IMG/VR virus record: IMGVR_UViG_3300028571_000052
Location: 1-38,581 of that record
DNA length: 38,581 nucleotides
Reading direction: 5' to 3' (one strand)
DNA from: a virus
Shown here: positions 28,010 to 36,286 of the stretch, in pieces
How the letters are laid out: each line of letters begins with the position of its first letter
Numbering within the stretch: position 1 is the first letter of the stretch
The notes under the pieces: generated by a model
Databases searched by the model: none
The model's input: only the letters and a program-made list of their open reading frames with translations
Told to the model about the DNA's origin: nothing
Made by a program: the position numbers and the translations under genes

Positions 28010-29301
28010 ATACTAACTGTAATTTTTAATGTGTTTAGGTATATCCACCTTTTCTTTATTACCTTGTACTCGCAGTTGCTTACCCCGTCTTTAGTAAAGT
28101 CTTTATCATTAGCCTTGGCCAGCAATTCGCGGTTTTTATCTAAATGCGAATACTCGCGCCCGTGAGCGAGGCTGTTAAACCTACATTCCCGCCTTAATAT
28201 GGCATGGCCAAACTTTTTAACCCTTAAAGCTATTTCGTCATCCTCGGCACCCCATCCCCAAAACTCGTTTGAATACCCATTGATGTTATAAAAAGTTTCT
28301 TTATTAAATATTGTTACTCCACCAAAATAATCAGGGTATGGCATTTTATTTTCAAACTGTGAGCATTGCGTAGCTATATGGCAAGGCTGCATACTGTATT
28401 TATAGTCTGCTGTTACCGGCAACATATCAACATCGTGAAAAATATAATAGTCGCAATCTAGGCCTTCTAAAAATCCTATATTTAACAGTTTGGCTCGGTT
28501 AAATGGTTTCCCTTTTTCTTGTTCTACTACTATTACTAAATAGTTGCTATAGCCTTGTTTTGATAAATAGTGCCTCAATGCAGGCATAAATTTATTTAGG
28601 TGTTGTTCCCTATCCCGGTATGGTATTACAAAGCAAGCGCGTTGCCTTTGTTCTTTTAGTGTATGGGATATGTTATGCGCGTTGCCTATATGCTTAACGT
28701 ACCCATCACCCGGAAGGCATACCGCTCTAAAGCCGTTTTCTTTATATGCTTTACCTATTTCCGCCTCTGCCGCTGCAAATGATTTGCCGGTTGAGTAGTT
28801 AGTATATAAGCCAATTTTTTTATAGTCTGCAAGCCTACGCAAGCCGGGGTTAAAAGTAAAGCCATGCCACCGCCCGGCATGATTTAATATTGGTGATTTA
28901 TAGCCTTTGTAATCCTCTAACGGGTGCCCGTTGGTATCATTTTCAGCCCTAATCCAAACCTGCATTATATTAGTTTCTGCCTCTAACACCTTAAGGCTTT
29001 CTTCAATAAACCCCCCATTGTAAAACTCCCAATCTTCCTCGCAATGGAATATATAAGGCGTTTCTGCCAATGAATAGGCTTTATCAATGCTGGGGGCTTG
29101 CCCAAGGTTGGTTTCGTTATCAAGCCAAACAATGTTTTTATCATGATACAGTTCTTTAAGTGCATCATTAACGCCGGGTATTCCACCATCTTCAACCACT
29201 ATTATTTTAGATATAGGGTAGGTATTAAATTCGAAAAAGCTGGTTAGGGTTTGTTGCAGCAACGCCGGGCGGTTACATGCGGTTATTACTACTGTTACCA
29301 T
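28006..29301 (-). CDS. Bifunctional glycosyltransferase (GT2 plus GT7 galactosyltransferase-like)
   Basis: 431 residues, two domains. Residues 1-215 are GT2-like: VVITACNRPALLQQTL at 4-19, VVEDGG at 35-40, HCEEDW at 86-91. Residues 222-390 resemble beta-1,4-galactosyltransferases (GT7): FVIPYRDRE at 224-232, FNRAKLLNIGF at 267-277, FHDVDMLP at 288-295 (DVD at 290-292), YFGGV at 325-329 and WGWGAEDDE at 348-356. These GT7 motifs are close to those of animal enzymes. It would build a branched or two-sugar glycan. Coupled to both neighbours. Confidence 0.85.
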   Translation of the reverse strand: MVTVVITACNRPALLQQTLTSFFEFNTYPISKIIVVEDGGIPGVNDALKELYHDKNIVWLDNETNLGQAPSIDKAYSLAETPYIFHCEEDWEFYNGGFIEESLKVLEAETNIMQVWIRAENDTNGHPLEDYKGYKSPILNHAGRWHGFTFNPGLRRLADYKKIGLYTNYSTGKSFAAAEAEIGKAYKENGFRAVCLPGDGYVKHIGNAHNISHTLKEQRQRACFVIPYRDREQHLNKFMPALRHYLSKQGYSNYLVIVVEQEKGKPFNRAKLLNIGFLEGLDCDYYIFHDVDMLPVTADYKYSMQPCHIATQCSQFENKMPYPDYFGGVTIFNKETFYNINGYSNEFWGWGAEDDEIALRVKKFGHAILRRECRFNSLAHGREYSHLDKNRELLAKANDKDFTKDGVSNCEYKVIKKRWIYLNTLKITVSI

Positions 29302-30260
29302 TATATCAATTTAGCTTTTTTTAATTTATTTAGCGAGGCTGTATTTAGCTTAATGCCGTCTTTGTATGCTGCAAATATAACATCCGACTGTACGCGTGCA
29401 ACAGATACTTGGTTGGCTTGGTGTTGGCATCCGTAACCGCCTAAGTTTTTGATAAAATTACTTGTATTCGTATCTTCTATCAACCCATAGGCTAATCCTG
29501 TTTTTTCGTATATCGGGCAACCTTCACCTTTAATAATTTCGGCAATTTGGCTTTTATGAAAAAAACGCCTTTTAACCATTTTGCGACAAAAGCATCGGCT
29601 TGTACCCATTATCGGGCCAGTATATTCATACCATTCAAACCCTAAGCTGTCTCCTATAATTTCACCGTATGCGCGCGCGTATTGGTTAAGACCATCTGTT
29701 GTCATTGTTTTAGAGTGGCGCAATAAAGCCCCCTCGCCAGCGCCAATAATTTCTTTTTGTACCGCTTGCAAAGCATCAACCCAATTAATACCGCCGTTAA
29801 TACTTGCGCGCAAAACTTTATCTATGCCAGTTGTAATTTCGGCTTTTGCCTTAGTACCCCTTATTGAATTTACAACATCCTTTATTGCCTCGTTTTGAAG
29901 TACCTTACTAAAGTCATCAGCGCTAAACTTTTGGCTTTGTTCAGCGTAGTATTGGTTCTGTAATTCGGTTACTTTTTCAAACGTTTTATTTAGCTTATTT
30001 AGTGCATCCGTATAGGTTTTTGAGGCTAATATATTAGCTACCTTTTTATTTATTTGGCGCAGTATGCCTATGTTTTTGGCTACTTTTTTAAGGCTACCAT
30101 CCGGCTTGCGTTCTAATTGCGATACTAATTCGCTAACATCATTAAATAGCTTTTGCGTAGGCGTTAAATTGCCATACGCTTTTACCGGCTTATCAATATC
30201 TTTATTGAAGTCGTCAACAGCTTTTTCTATTACGGATGTTAGCTTATCTAAGGTTGTCAT
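29301..30260 (-). CDS. MuF-like minor capsid (head morphogenesis) protein
   Basis: 319 residues. Helical N-terminal two thirds (KVTELQNQYYAEQSQKFSADDF), then WYEYTGPIMGTSRCFCRKMVKR (about 208-229) and GGYGCQHQANQVS (about 273-285), the Cys-containing C-terminal signature of MuF-type proteins in Bacteroidetes phages by memory. It follows portal by one overlapping base. MuF proteins aid head assembly or are injected. Confidence 0.72.
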   Translation of the reverse strand: MTTLDKLTSVIEKAVDDFNKDIDKPVKAYGNLTPTQKLFNDVSELVSQLERKPDGSLKKVAKNIGILRQINKKVANILASKTYTDALNKLNKTFEKVTELQNQYYAEQSQKFSADDFSKVLQNEAIKDVVNSIRGTKAKAEITTGIDKVLRASINGGINWVDALQAVQKEIIGAGEGALLRHSKTMTTDGLNQYARAYGEIIGDSLGFEWYEYTGPIMGTSRCFCRKMVKRRFFHKSQIAEIIKGEGCPIYEKTGLAYGLIEDTNTSNFIKNLGGYGCQHQANQVSVARVQSDVIFAAYKDGIKLNTASLNKLKKAKLI

Positions 30261-32200
30261 TAGGTAAGGGTTTGCACAATTTTAGCATCTTCTAAGTTAT
30301 TAATTTCGGGCGGGTTGCCGATTACTATTTCGGCCTCTTGTGCGCTGTAGCCAAAATTTAATTTTAATAATTCTATTGCGCTTTCTTTTGTCATCGTTCC
30401 GGCCTGTACTGCGGTAACAAGTGCTATTATGCCTGTAGTACCGCCTACTGTGTATCGAAGGTCGGCTGCACTTGGCTGGTCTCCCCCCCCGCCTATAACA
30501 GCTACATCAGTACCTGTATTGGTAGCAATAATTTCGTTGGCGTACTTTACTATAACAGCGCGTTTGGCTTTGTAGTCTTTATCTAAAAAGCCTTTATCTT
30601 CAATAATGGCACGCTGAACAAAGTATTCTATGTAGGTACTAATTACATAGTCAACATCCGATATTGCTTGCCCGTCCTTTAGTGTTACCTTTTGCTCGGG
30701 CGAATAGCCCTGTAGCGGGTCAAGTTCAAATACAGCATTAACCTCTTTTAATGTTTCGGGATACAAATTCAACTTTGCGGCGGCATACTGTCTTTGCATT
30801 TTAGCAATAATAGTTGTTGCAATACCCGCATCTTTTGCTTGCTTTATTTCGGCAACATAGCTATTTGCAATAAGCAAATCGTAGTTTTCAGGTACATTAA
30901 TATAGGGTAGCATTTTTTGCCTTTCGCTGTACTCAGGTACTGCTATACGGTAACGGTACTCGTTTATTAAAAAATATACCATATCCATTATGTACACAAT
31001 ATCCTCGGCTATTGAGTGTACAAAGTTGTTAAAGTCGTCCCTATCTTGTGCTTTAGCAACACCGCTTTCTGCCATTGGCACCTCTGCCAAATGCTCCATG
31101 TTAATAGCTGATAGCGCGTTGTACAAATGGCTATTTATTACCTCAACTTGAAACTTTGGTATTTCAACATTTTTTTCAATGTAGCCCGCCGGTGGTATCG
31201 GTGCTTGCTGCTCACCCATATTGGTTTTAACACCGCGTATTACCATACTGCTGTATGGCCCTGACTTAGTACCACTGCCCGTACCATTGCAACTTGTGCA
31301 GGTTTGGTAGTTGTTTTCTTTACCTAATCCGATAATCTTAACAAAGCCGGTACTACGTTTTTGGCTTGCATCCCAACACGTTTGGCAACTTTGCCCCTCA
31401 TACTCCCATCGCTCGGGGTAAACAAACATTCTCATACTTGCCTGAAAGTCGCTATACTCGGTGTTCGCCTCGTCAAAACTTGGCACTATAGGCATTATAC
31501 GGCTTTCAAAAAGGGTGTATTTGGGGCTATCTTCTACAATGTTGCCCTGCATTTTAAATACCGGCAATATTCCTAAATTGTGGTACTCTTCAAATTCCTT
31601 TACATACTCGTTCTTTTTAGTTTTTATATAATAGTAAAAATACTCTCGGTCAATAACCCAAAAATTATCCCCATCTTTTAAAATACAAATGTCATCTGTA
31701 AATTCAACAATAGTATCAGAGTGGTAAATGTAGGCTACGGGCGATAAATATTGTGTTGGTTCTACCTTAAAAGTTTTAGGCTTTACAACTACTACCCCGT
31801 TTGCATCAACAAGATAGCTTTTTAGCAATACTTTAAAAACCCAATTTGTTAGCGATGTGTAAACAGGGTATTTATACTCACAATAATCATTTAGGCGCTC
31901 GCCATCTTTAATTTTAGCAGGTACTTCTTTTAAATCGTACCTTATACTCCAATCAGGGCTACGGCGTATTTTTGATAGCGTGTTTACTATCTTGCCGTAT
32001 GGCCCAACGGTATTAGATTTAAAGTTATCTGTACGATACTTAAAAACCTCTGCGCTTTCATTTGGCCTGCGTTCTAACAATAGTTTATCAGGTACTTCAC
32101 CGTTAGCGTGTACCTTTAATGCTTTATAATACTCTACTGCTTTACCCTTACCGTAAAGTGGATGTGTTTTTTTGCCGGTAAAATAATCAACTAAACTCAT
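30260..32200 (-). CDS. Portal protein with a zinc-knuckle insertion
   Basis: About 646 residues from ATG 32200 (MSLVDYFTGKK), chosen because it overlaps the upstream stop as ATGA; an ATG at 32224 would add eight residues. Followed by MuF, which sets the role. Helical wing and stem regions dominate; residues about 275-330 contain CQTCWDAS and CTSCNGTGSG, two Cys pairs like a DnaJ-type zinc knuckle, and are an insertion into the portal fold. The last 60 residues are a helical barrel-like segment. Family not confirmed by search. Confidence 0.75.
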   Translation of the reverse strand: MSLVDYFTGKKTHPLYGKGKAVEYYKALKVHANGEVPDKLLLERRPNESAEVFKYRTDNFKSNTVGPYGKIVNTLSKIRRSPDWSIRYDLKEVPAKIKDGERLNDYCEYKYPVYTSLTNWVFKVLLKSYLVDANGVVVVKPKTFKVEPTQYLSPVAYIYHSDTIVEFTDDICILKDGDNFWVIDREYFYYYIKTKKNEYVKEFEEYHNLGILPVFKMQGNIVEDSPKYTLFESRIMPIVPSFDEANTEYSDFQASMRMFVYPERWEYEGQSCQTCWDASQKRSTGFVKIIGLGKENNYQTCTSCNGTGSGTKSGPYSSMVIRGVKTNMGEQQAPIPPAGYIEKNVEIPKFQVEVINSHLYNALSAINMEHLAEVPMAESGVAKAQDRDDFNNFVHSIAEDIVYIMDMVYFLINEYRYRIAVPEYSERQKMLPYINVPENYDLLIANSYVAEIKQAKDAGIATTIIAKMQRQYAAAKLNLYPETLKEVNAVFELDPLQGYSPEQKVTLKDGQAISDVDYVISTYIEYFVQRAIIEDKGFLDKDYKAKRAVIVKYANEIIATNTGTDVAVIGGGGDQPSAADLRYTVGGTTGIIALVTAVQAGTMTKESAIELLKLNFGYSAQEAEIVIGNPPEINNLEDAKIVQTLT

Positions 32201-33063
32201 ATTGTTGCCCTTTCTTTCAACCATTCTTTTTTAGAACGGAATTTGTAAAAATTATCTATGCCAGCTTTCTGCGCCGCATACTTTAAAATAATATTGTACT
32301 TATTTATAGTTTCGGGGTTATGCTTATTACCGGCCATTGATACACCTAATTTTTGGTTTACTACGTCAGCCCAAGGCATTTTCCTATCAGAGTTTACCCA
32401 CCAAAAAGGCCTCCACTTATCTTTATGGGGCTTTATGCCCAAAACAGATAGCGCCACGTTAAAGGCAAACTCATCGGGCACATCTCCGGCAAAGTTCCAC
32501 GTCTTTACTTTTGGGCTATCAAATATCTCTGTAGCCAGTTCAAATAGCTGTAGGTTCTCTTGTGTTTTTTTAAACCATATTACCTCACTATGGGTGGGGT
32601 TGTATGCCTTGCCCCATAAATCATAAGCATCGGCAACCTCCGTAGTCTTTGCCCACGCGTTATTATGCATCGGCTTTTTATCTTTTACCAATACCTCCTC
32701 TCCCCAGTTACCAATAGTAAAAGGTGCATTTTTTAATTCCTCAAGTAATGGCTTAATACCTAAATTAGGATTGTTAGCTGCAAAAAATAAAAGGTCAACA
32801 TCAAAATATAGTGTATTTTGATACGGGGTAATTTTATGCAGTTGGGTTTTGGCGCGAAACGGTTTTATCTCGCCATTTTTGGTAATATACTCTGTAGGTA
32901 TCTTTATAAAATTATCAAACAAGTGCGCTTTTTTATCGCCTATGGGGTTAAAGCCATGCCATGCCAAAGTAATATTTACACCCTTACCTATACTGATAGC
33001 AAGGTTGCAAGCCATTTCATAATAATTTTTATGCCCTATGGCTAATAGTAGTATGCCGGTCAT
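32197..33063 (-). CDS. Glycosyltransferase-like protein upstream of portal
   Basis: 288 residues. GT-A features: ILLLAIGHKNYYEMACNLAISI at 4-25, LYFDVDLLFF at 85-94 with D88-V-D90, and KTWNFAGDVPDEFAFNVAL near 190. Similar proteins are annotated as glycosyltransferases in Bacteroidetes phages by memory. It lies between tail genes and portal and overlaps both by 4 bases, so it is expressed with the virion genes. Confidence 0.7.
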   Translation of the reverse strand: MTGILLLAIGHKNYYEMACNLAISIGKGVNITLAWHGFNPIGDKKAHLFDNFIKIPTEYITKNGEIKPFRAKTQLHKITPYQNTLYFDVDLLFFAANNPNLGIKPLLEELKNAPFTIGNWGEEVLVKDKKPMHNNAWAKTTEVADAYDLWGKAYNPTHSEVIWFKKTQENLQLFELATEIFDSPKVKTWNFAGDVPDEFAFNVALSVLGIKPHKDKWRPFWWVNSDRKMPWADVVNQKLGVSMAGNKHNPETINKYNIILKYAAQKAGIDNFYKFRSKKEWLKERATI

Positions 33064-34007
33064 TTGCAGTTAAGGTTTCGTAAAGATACGGGATTTGAAG
33101 ATGTTAATGTACACTCGCCTTTGCCTAACAAAGATGGGCGTTTTTGCCATTCTACAGTATATTCAGCATCGGCTATTTTGCCTGTACTTAGCACTTTGGC
33201 ATTTTGGGCCTCGTTAAGATTATTTATAACTACACTATCGTGGGCAAGCATAACCTTTAGGCAACGGTGAAAGTCCCATGTATTAGCGTTGGTTTCCAAA
33301 GTCCATTCTTCAGTTATTACCTCATACAACTTAACAACCGATTGGTCGGATAATGTTATGCTGCTGCTATCGCTATTCATTTGCGGCTCTTTTAGGTAAA
33401 ATGGCAGTAAGCCCCTTAGTTGTATGTTATCTATTTCGGGTATGCCGGGGTCAACCCATATCTCGTCAAAAGCATTATCGCGATTTTGCCATTGCACTTT
33501 AGAAAGGTAGCACTCATCGCTAACTCGCATAAAGCAATCTGTACAACTTACATTAAAGCGGGCTTGTAACACACCCGAAAATATTAAGCTTACTTCCTCA
33601 TAAATAAATATCTTAAAGCAATCGCCGACTTCAATTCGCTCAAAACCGTTAGCTTCAAGTGTATCATTATATTCACCCCATTCTCTATCTGTAACACGAT
33701 AGAATTGAGCCAAGCCATCATAAGTGCTTTCAGTTAAAGTGTAAACATTAGCTACCCACGCATTAGGTACAGTTCCAGTTAATGGTAACTCACCACAATT
33801 CAACTTTAGTGCTGCGGCTTTAAATGTTCTTTGCAATTCAAGGCCGTCATCATCCCCAAACTCATCTATCTTTACCTGAAAAGCCCAGTCTGCAAAGTCG
33901 TTTACAGGGTAGCATATATCGGGCTTCTCCTCGCATAATGTAGGCTGATAAGTGTCTTTTACAAAAGCAAAGGGCGATATTAATGTTGTACTTGCTGTTA
34001 TTGCCAT
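33060..34007 (-). CDS. Putative tail or baseplate protein
   Basis: 315 residues, beta-rich, with Cys pairs (LCEEKPDICYP; SCTDCFMRVSDECYL). Its start overlaps the end of the larger tail protein by one base and its end overlaps the glycosyltransferase by 4. Position after tape measure and a 759-residue tail protein suggests distal tail or fiber. No family recognised. Confidence 0.6.
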   Translation of the reverse strand: MAITASTTLISPFAFVKDTYQPTLCEEKPDICYPVNDFADWAFQVKIDEFGDDDGLELQRTFKAAALKLNCGELPLTGTVPNAWVANVYTLTESTYDGLAQFYRVTDREWGEYNDTLEANGFERIEVGDCFKIFIYEEVSLIFSGVLQARFNVSCTDCFMRVSDECYLSKVQWQNRDNAFDEIWVDPGIPEIDNIQLRGLLPFYLKEPQMNSDSSSITLSDQSVVKLYEVITEEWTLETNANTWDFHRCLKVMLAHDSVVINNLNEAQNAKVLSTGKIADAEYTVEWQKRPSLLGKGECTLTSSNPVSLRNLNCK

Positions 34008-36286
34008 TATTCGTATGCTCTTATTAGTTGAAACGTAGCCTTGCCATCGGTAGGCTTATATGTAATTGATTTTATGTAACCGGTAATATTTTCTCCATTA
34101 TTACAGGAATATGTTAATTTCTTGTATTTATTTGCTATTAATAGCTGATAGTCAGCGTATGATAAAGGGTATTCAAATTCATCTAAAATATTATACATTA
34201 ATGGTGTTGGTAAAGTAGCAAAGGTAGTACTTTCTATATTTTGACTTTCACTTAATTGCGCTGCCTCAATGACACAATCGCCATTTTGTAAAGCCTCTGC
34301 TACATAATTGCCTTGCCCGGCAGCAAACGATAAAATATTGCCAGCCCAGTTTGGTAATAAACTTTGTGCTATCCTTTTAACCCATCGCATAGCGTTACGT
34401 GCGGGTGTAATAGCTATATTGTATGTAGTATTGGGGTCATAAATATTTCCTGACGTATCAATATTTGGTATATCAACCTCATAATTACCAGAGGCTCGCT
34501 TTACGCAAATAATAAAGGTATCATTATCAAATCGCCAGTCTTTATTATTGCTCCCAAATTGCCTACGCGTAACCTCTATTGAATACCCTGATGCAATAAA
34601 TTTACATATCCTATCTAATACGCTGTATATTGTTTTTAGGCTCGTTCTATACTCTCTTATACCGTGAAAATCTTGTTGCCCACCAAACTCCTCTGCCTGC
34701 CATTTTTGGTAGCCAGTCATAAATTTAGTAACGTACATTTCGGTAAGAACCGTGCTTTTTAAATTAGGCACGTTAGGTAAGTTTTTTACAACTGTATTAT
34801 CATAAAAATATTCAAATGGCTCTACCCTTATCCAATCCCCACCATCTACCGTATTATCTTCTATACCGTAACCTAAATTGTGAATAGCACTAAGGCCAGT
34901 TATTAAATCTTTAAATGATAGCGTGTAAATTGGTGGGTTGCCATTTTGCAATAATGCCTGACGTATAGAAAGACCATCGGTAATAACCTCAAGGCTACCA
35001 CACCCATCACTATCGCTTGTGTAAGGTTCACTGTCGGTTCGCCCAAAATAATCAGATTTAACACGTAAACAATCGTCTGTTATTATCTCGGTAATACGTG
35101 AAAGGCTTTCGTTAACAAGATTAACATTTGCCTCTGTAGCTTCACAATTGCTGACGGATGAAATGCTAATATCATAATCGTAAAAATCCCAAACTATCTG
35201 TGTAGGATTAGCAACTGCACCGCTTCCTGAACCTATATAAGTATATTGATTAACTACCAAGTGGCAATATATTCTATCGCCGGGGTTAACTTGAACGCTT
35301 GCAGCCAAATTAAAAGTAAAAGGTTTTGTAAATGATAAGCCACAAAATGGTGTGCAATGTTGTATGATATGCTCTGCCAATAACTCCGCCGGTTGCCCCG
35401 GCCTTTTTATTACTATTTGAGCCGATGCTCTGTAGCTTCTCGTTTCAGTAGTGAGGTCGGAAAAATCGCCCCCTCCTGAAAACAATATAGTTACTTGGTT
35501 GCTACAATTAAGGCTGTTGTACCCATCATATTGATATATGCCCGGACAATAGTCGTACCACCCTATAAATGGGCTTGTTAACTCATTGTGTAGCTGAAAT
35601 TCGCTATTTTCAATAACCTCTAAGCTGCTATCCGATACATTTAATATAGGGAATTGCCAAAAATGTTGATACCTGTGTATATCGCCACCAAAAGTATAAA
35701 GAGGGTTGTAACTTGCTTGTTCATCACATCCACTTGTAGGCGTGTTAAAATCGCAAAAGGTATTTTCAAAAGTTGATGTACCGCTAAAAGCAAATAAAGT
35801 CTTTTTGCCGGGCAACTCCATCATAAACCGCAGCCCTGCATATTCATTAAGGTCAACCCCCCCAAAAGTAGTAAGGCCACCTAAACTAACAGGCTGGTCT
35901 ATCCTATTGTTAAAAGCCATTAAGCAGTTTGATTTACTTATGGCTACATCCGCAAAGCACCCTTTAAGGCCACAGCTAAAAGTAGTGCGGTCAAAATCAA
36001 CTCTCCCTGTGTATAGTTCTTGCCAATCTTCGCAAAATATTTCTATCTTTATTTCTACAAAAGCCTCAATACCATAGTCATCAAAAGCTGCCTTTAAAAT
36101 ATCGTGAGCATCATTATAAAAGCTAAGGCCGCTTAGTTCATTTTCGCTATACTCAAAAAAGCCATGATACTCCCTATCCCTATCAATTTTTAGGATAAGG
36201 CCATCCCATCCTATAGGTTCTTGTACAACAGTACTTTCACCGTATGGGTTGGTAGTATAATCTATTATCGTGTACCTAAACTGCAT
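34007..36286 (-). CDS. Large distal tail protein
   Basis: 759 residues, beta-rich with tail-like repeats. The N-terminal YTIIDYTTNPYGESTVVQEPIGWDGLILKIDRD segment and a following DWQELYTGRVDFDRTTF region are like those of Bacteroidetes phage tail-tip proteins by memory. It directly follows the tape measure gene by one overlapping base, where distal tail and tail-associated proteins are encoded. Length suits a tip or baseplate hub. Confidence 0.7.
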   Translation of the reverse strand: MQFRYTIIDYTTNPYGESTVVQEPIGWDGLILKIDRDREYHGFFEYSENELSGLSFYNDAHDILKAAFDDYGIEAFVEIKIEIFCEDWQELYTGRVDFDRTTFSCGLKGCFADVAISKSNCLMAFNNRIDQPVSLGGLTTFGGVDLNEYAGLRFMMELPGKKTLFAFSGTSTFENTFCDFNTPTSGCDEQASYNPLYTFGGDIHRYQHFWQFPILNVSDSSLEVIENSEFQLHNELTSPFIGWYDYCPGIYQYDGYNSLNCSNQVTILFSGGGDFSDLTTETRSYRASAQIVIKRPGQPAELLAEHIIQHCTPFCGLSFTKPFTFNLAASVQVNPGDRIYCHLVVNQYTYIGSGSGAVANPTQIVWDFYDYDISISSVSNCEATEANVNLVNESLSRITEIITDDCLRVKSDYFGRTDSEPYTSDSDGCGSLEVITDGLSIRQALLQNGNPPIYTLSFKDLITGLSAIHNLGYGIEDNTVDGGDWIRVEPFEYFYDNTVVKNLPNVPNLKSTVLTEMYVTKFMTGYQKWQAEEFGGQQDFHGIREYRTSLKTIYSVLDRICKFIASGYSIEVTRRQFGSNNKDWRFDNDTFIICVKRASGNYEVDIPNIDTSGNIYDPNTTYNIAITPARNAMRWVKRIAQSLLPNWAGNILSFAAGQGNYVAEALQNGDCVIEAAQLSESQNIESTTFATLPTPLMYNILDEFEYPLSYADYQLLIANKYKKLTYSCNNGENITGYIKSITYKPTDGKATFQLIRAYE

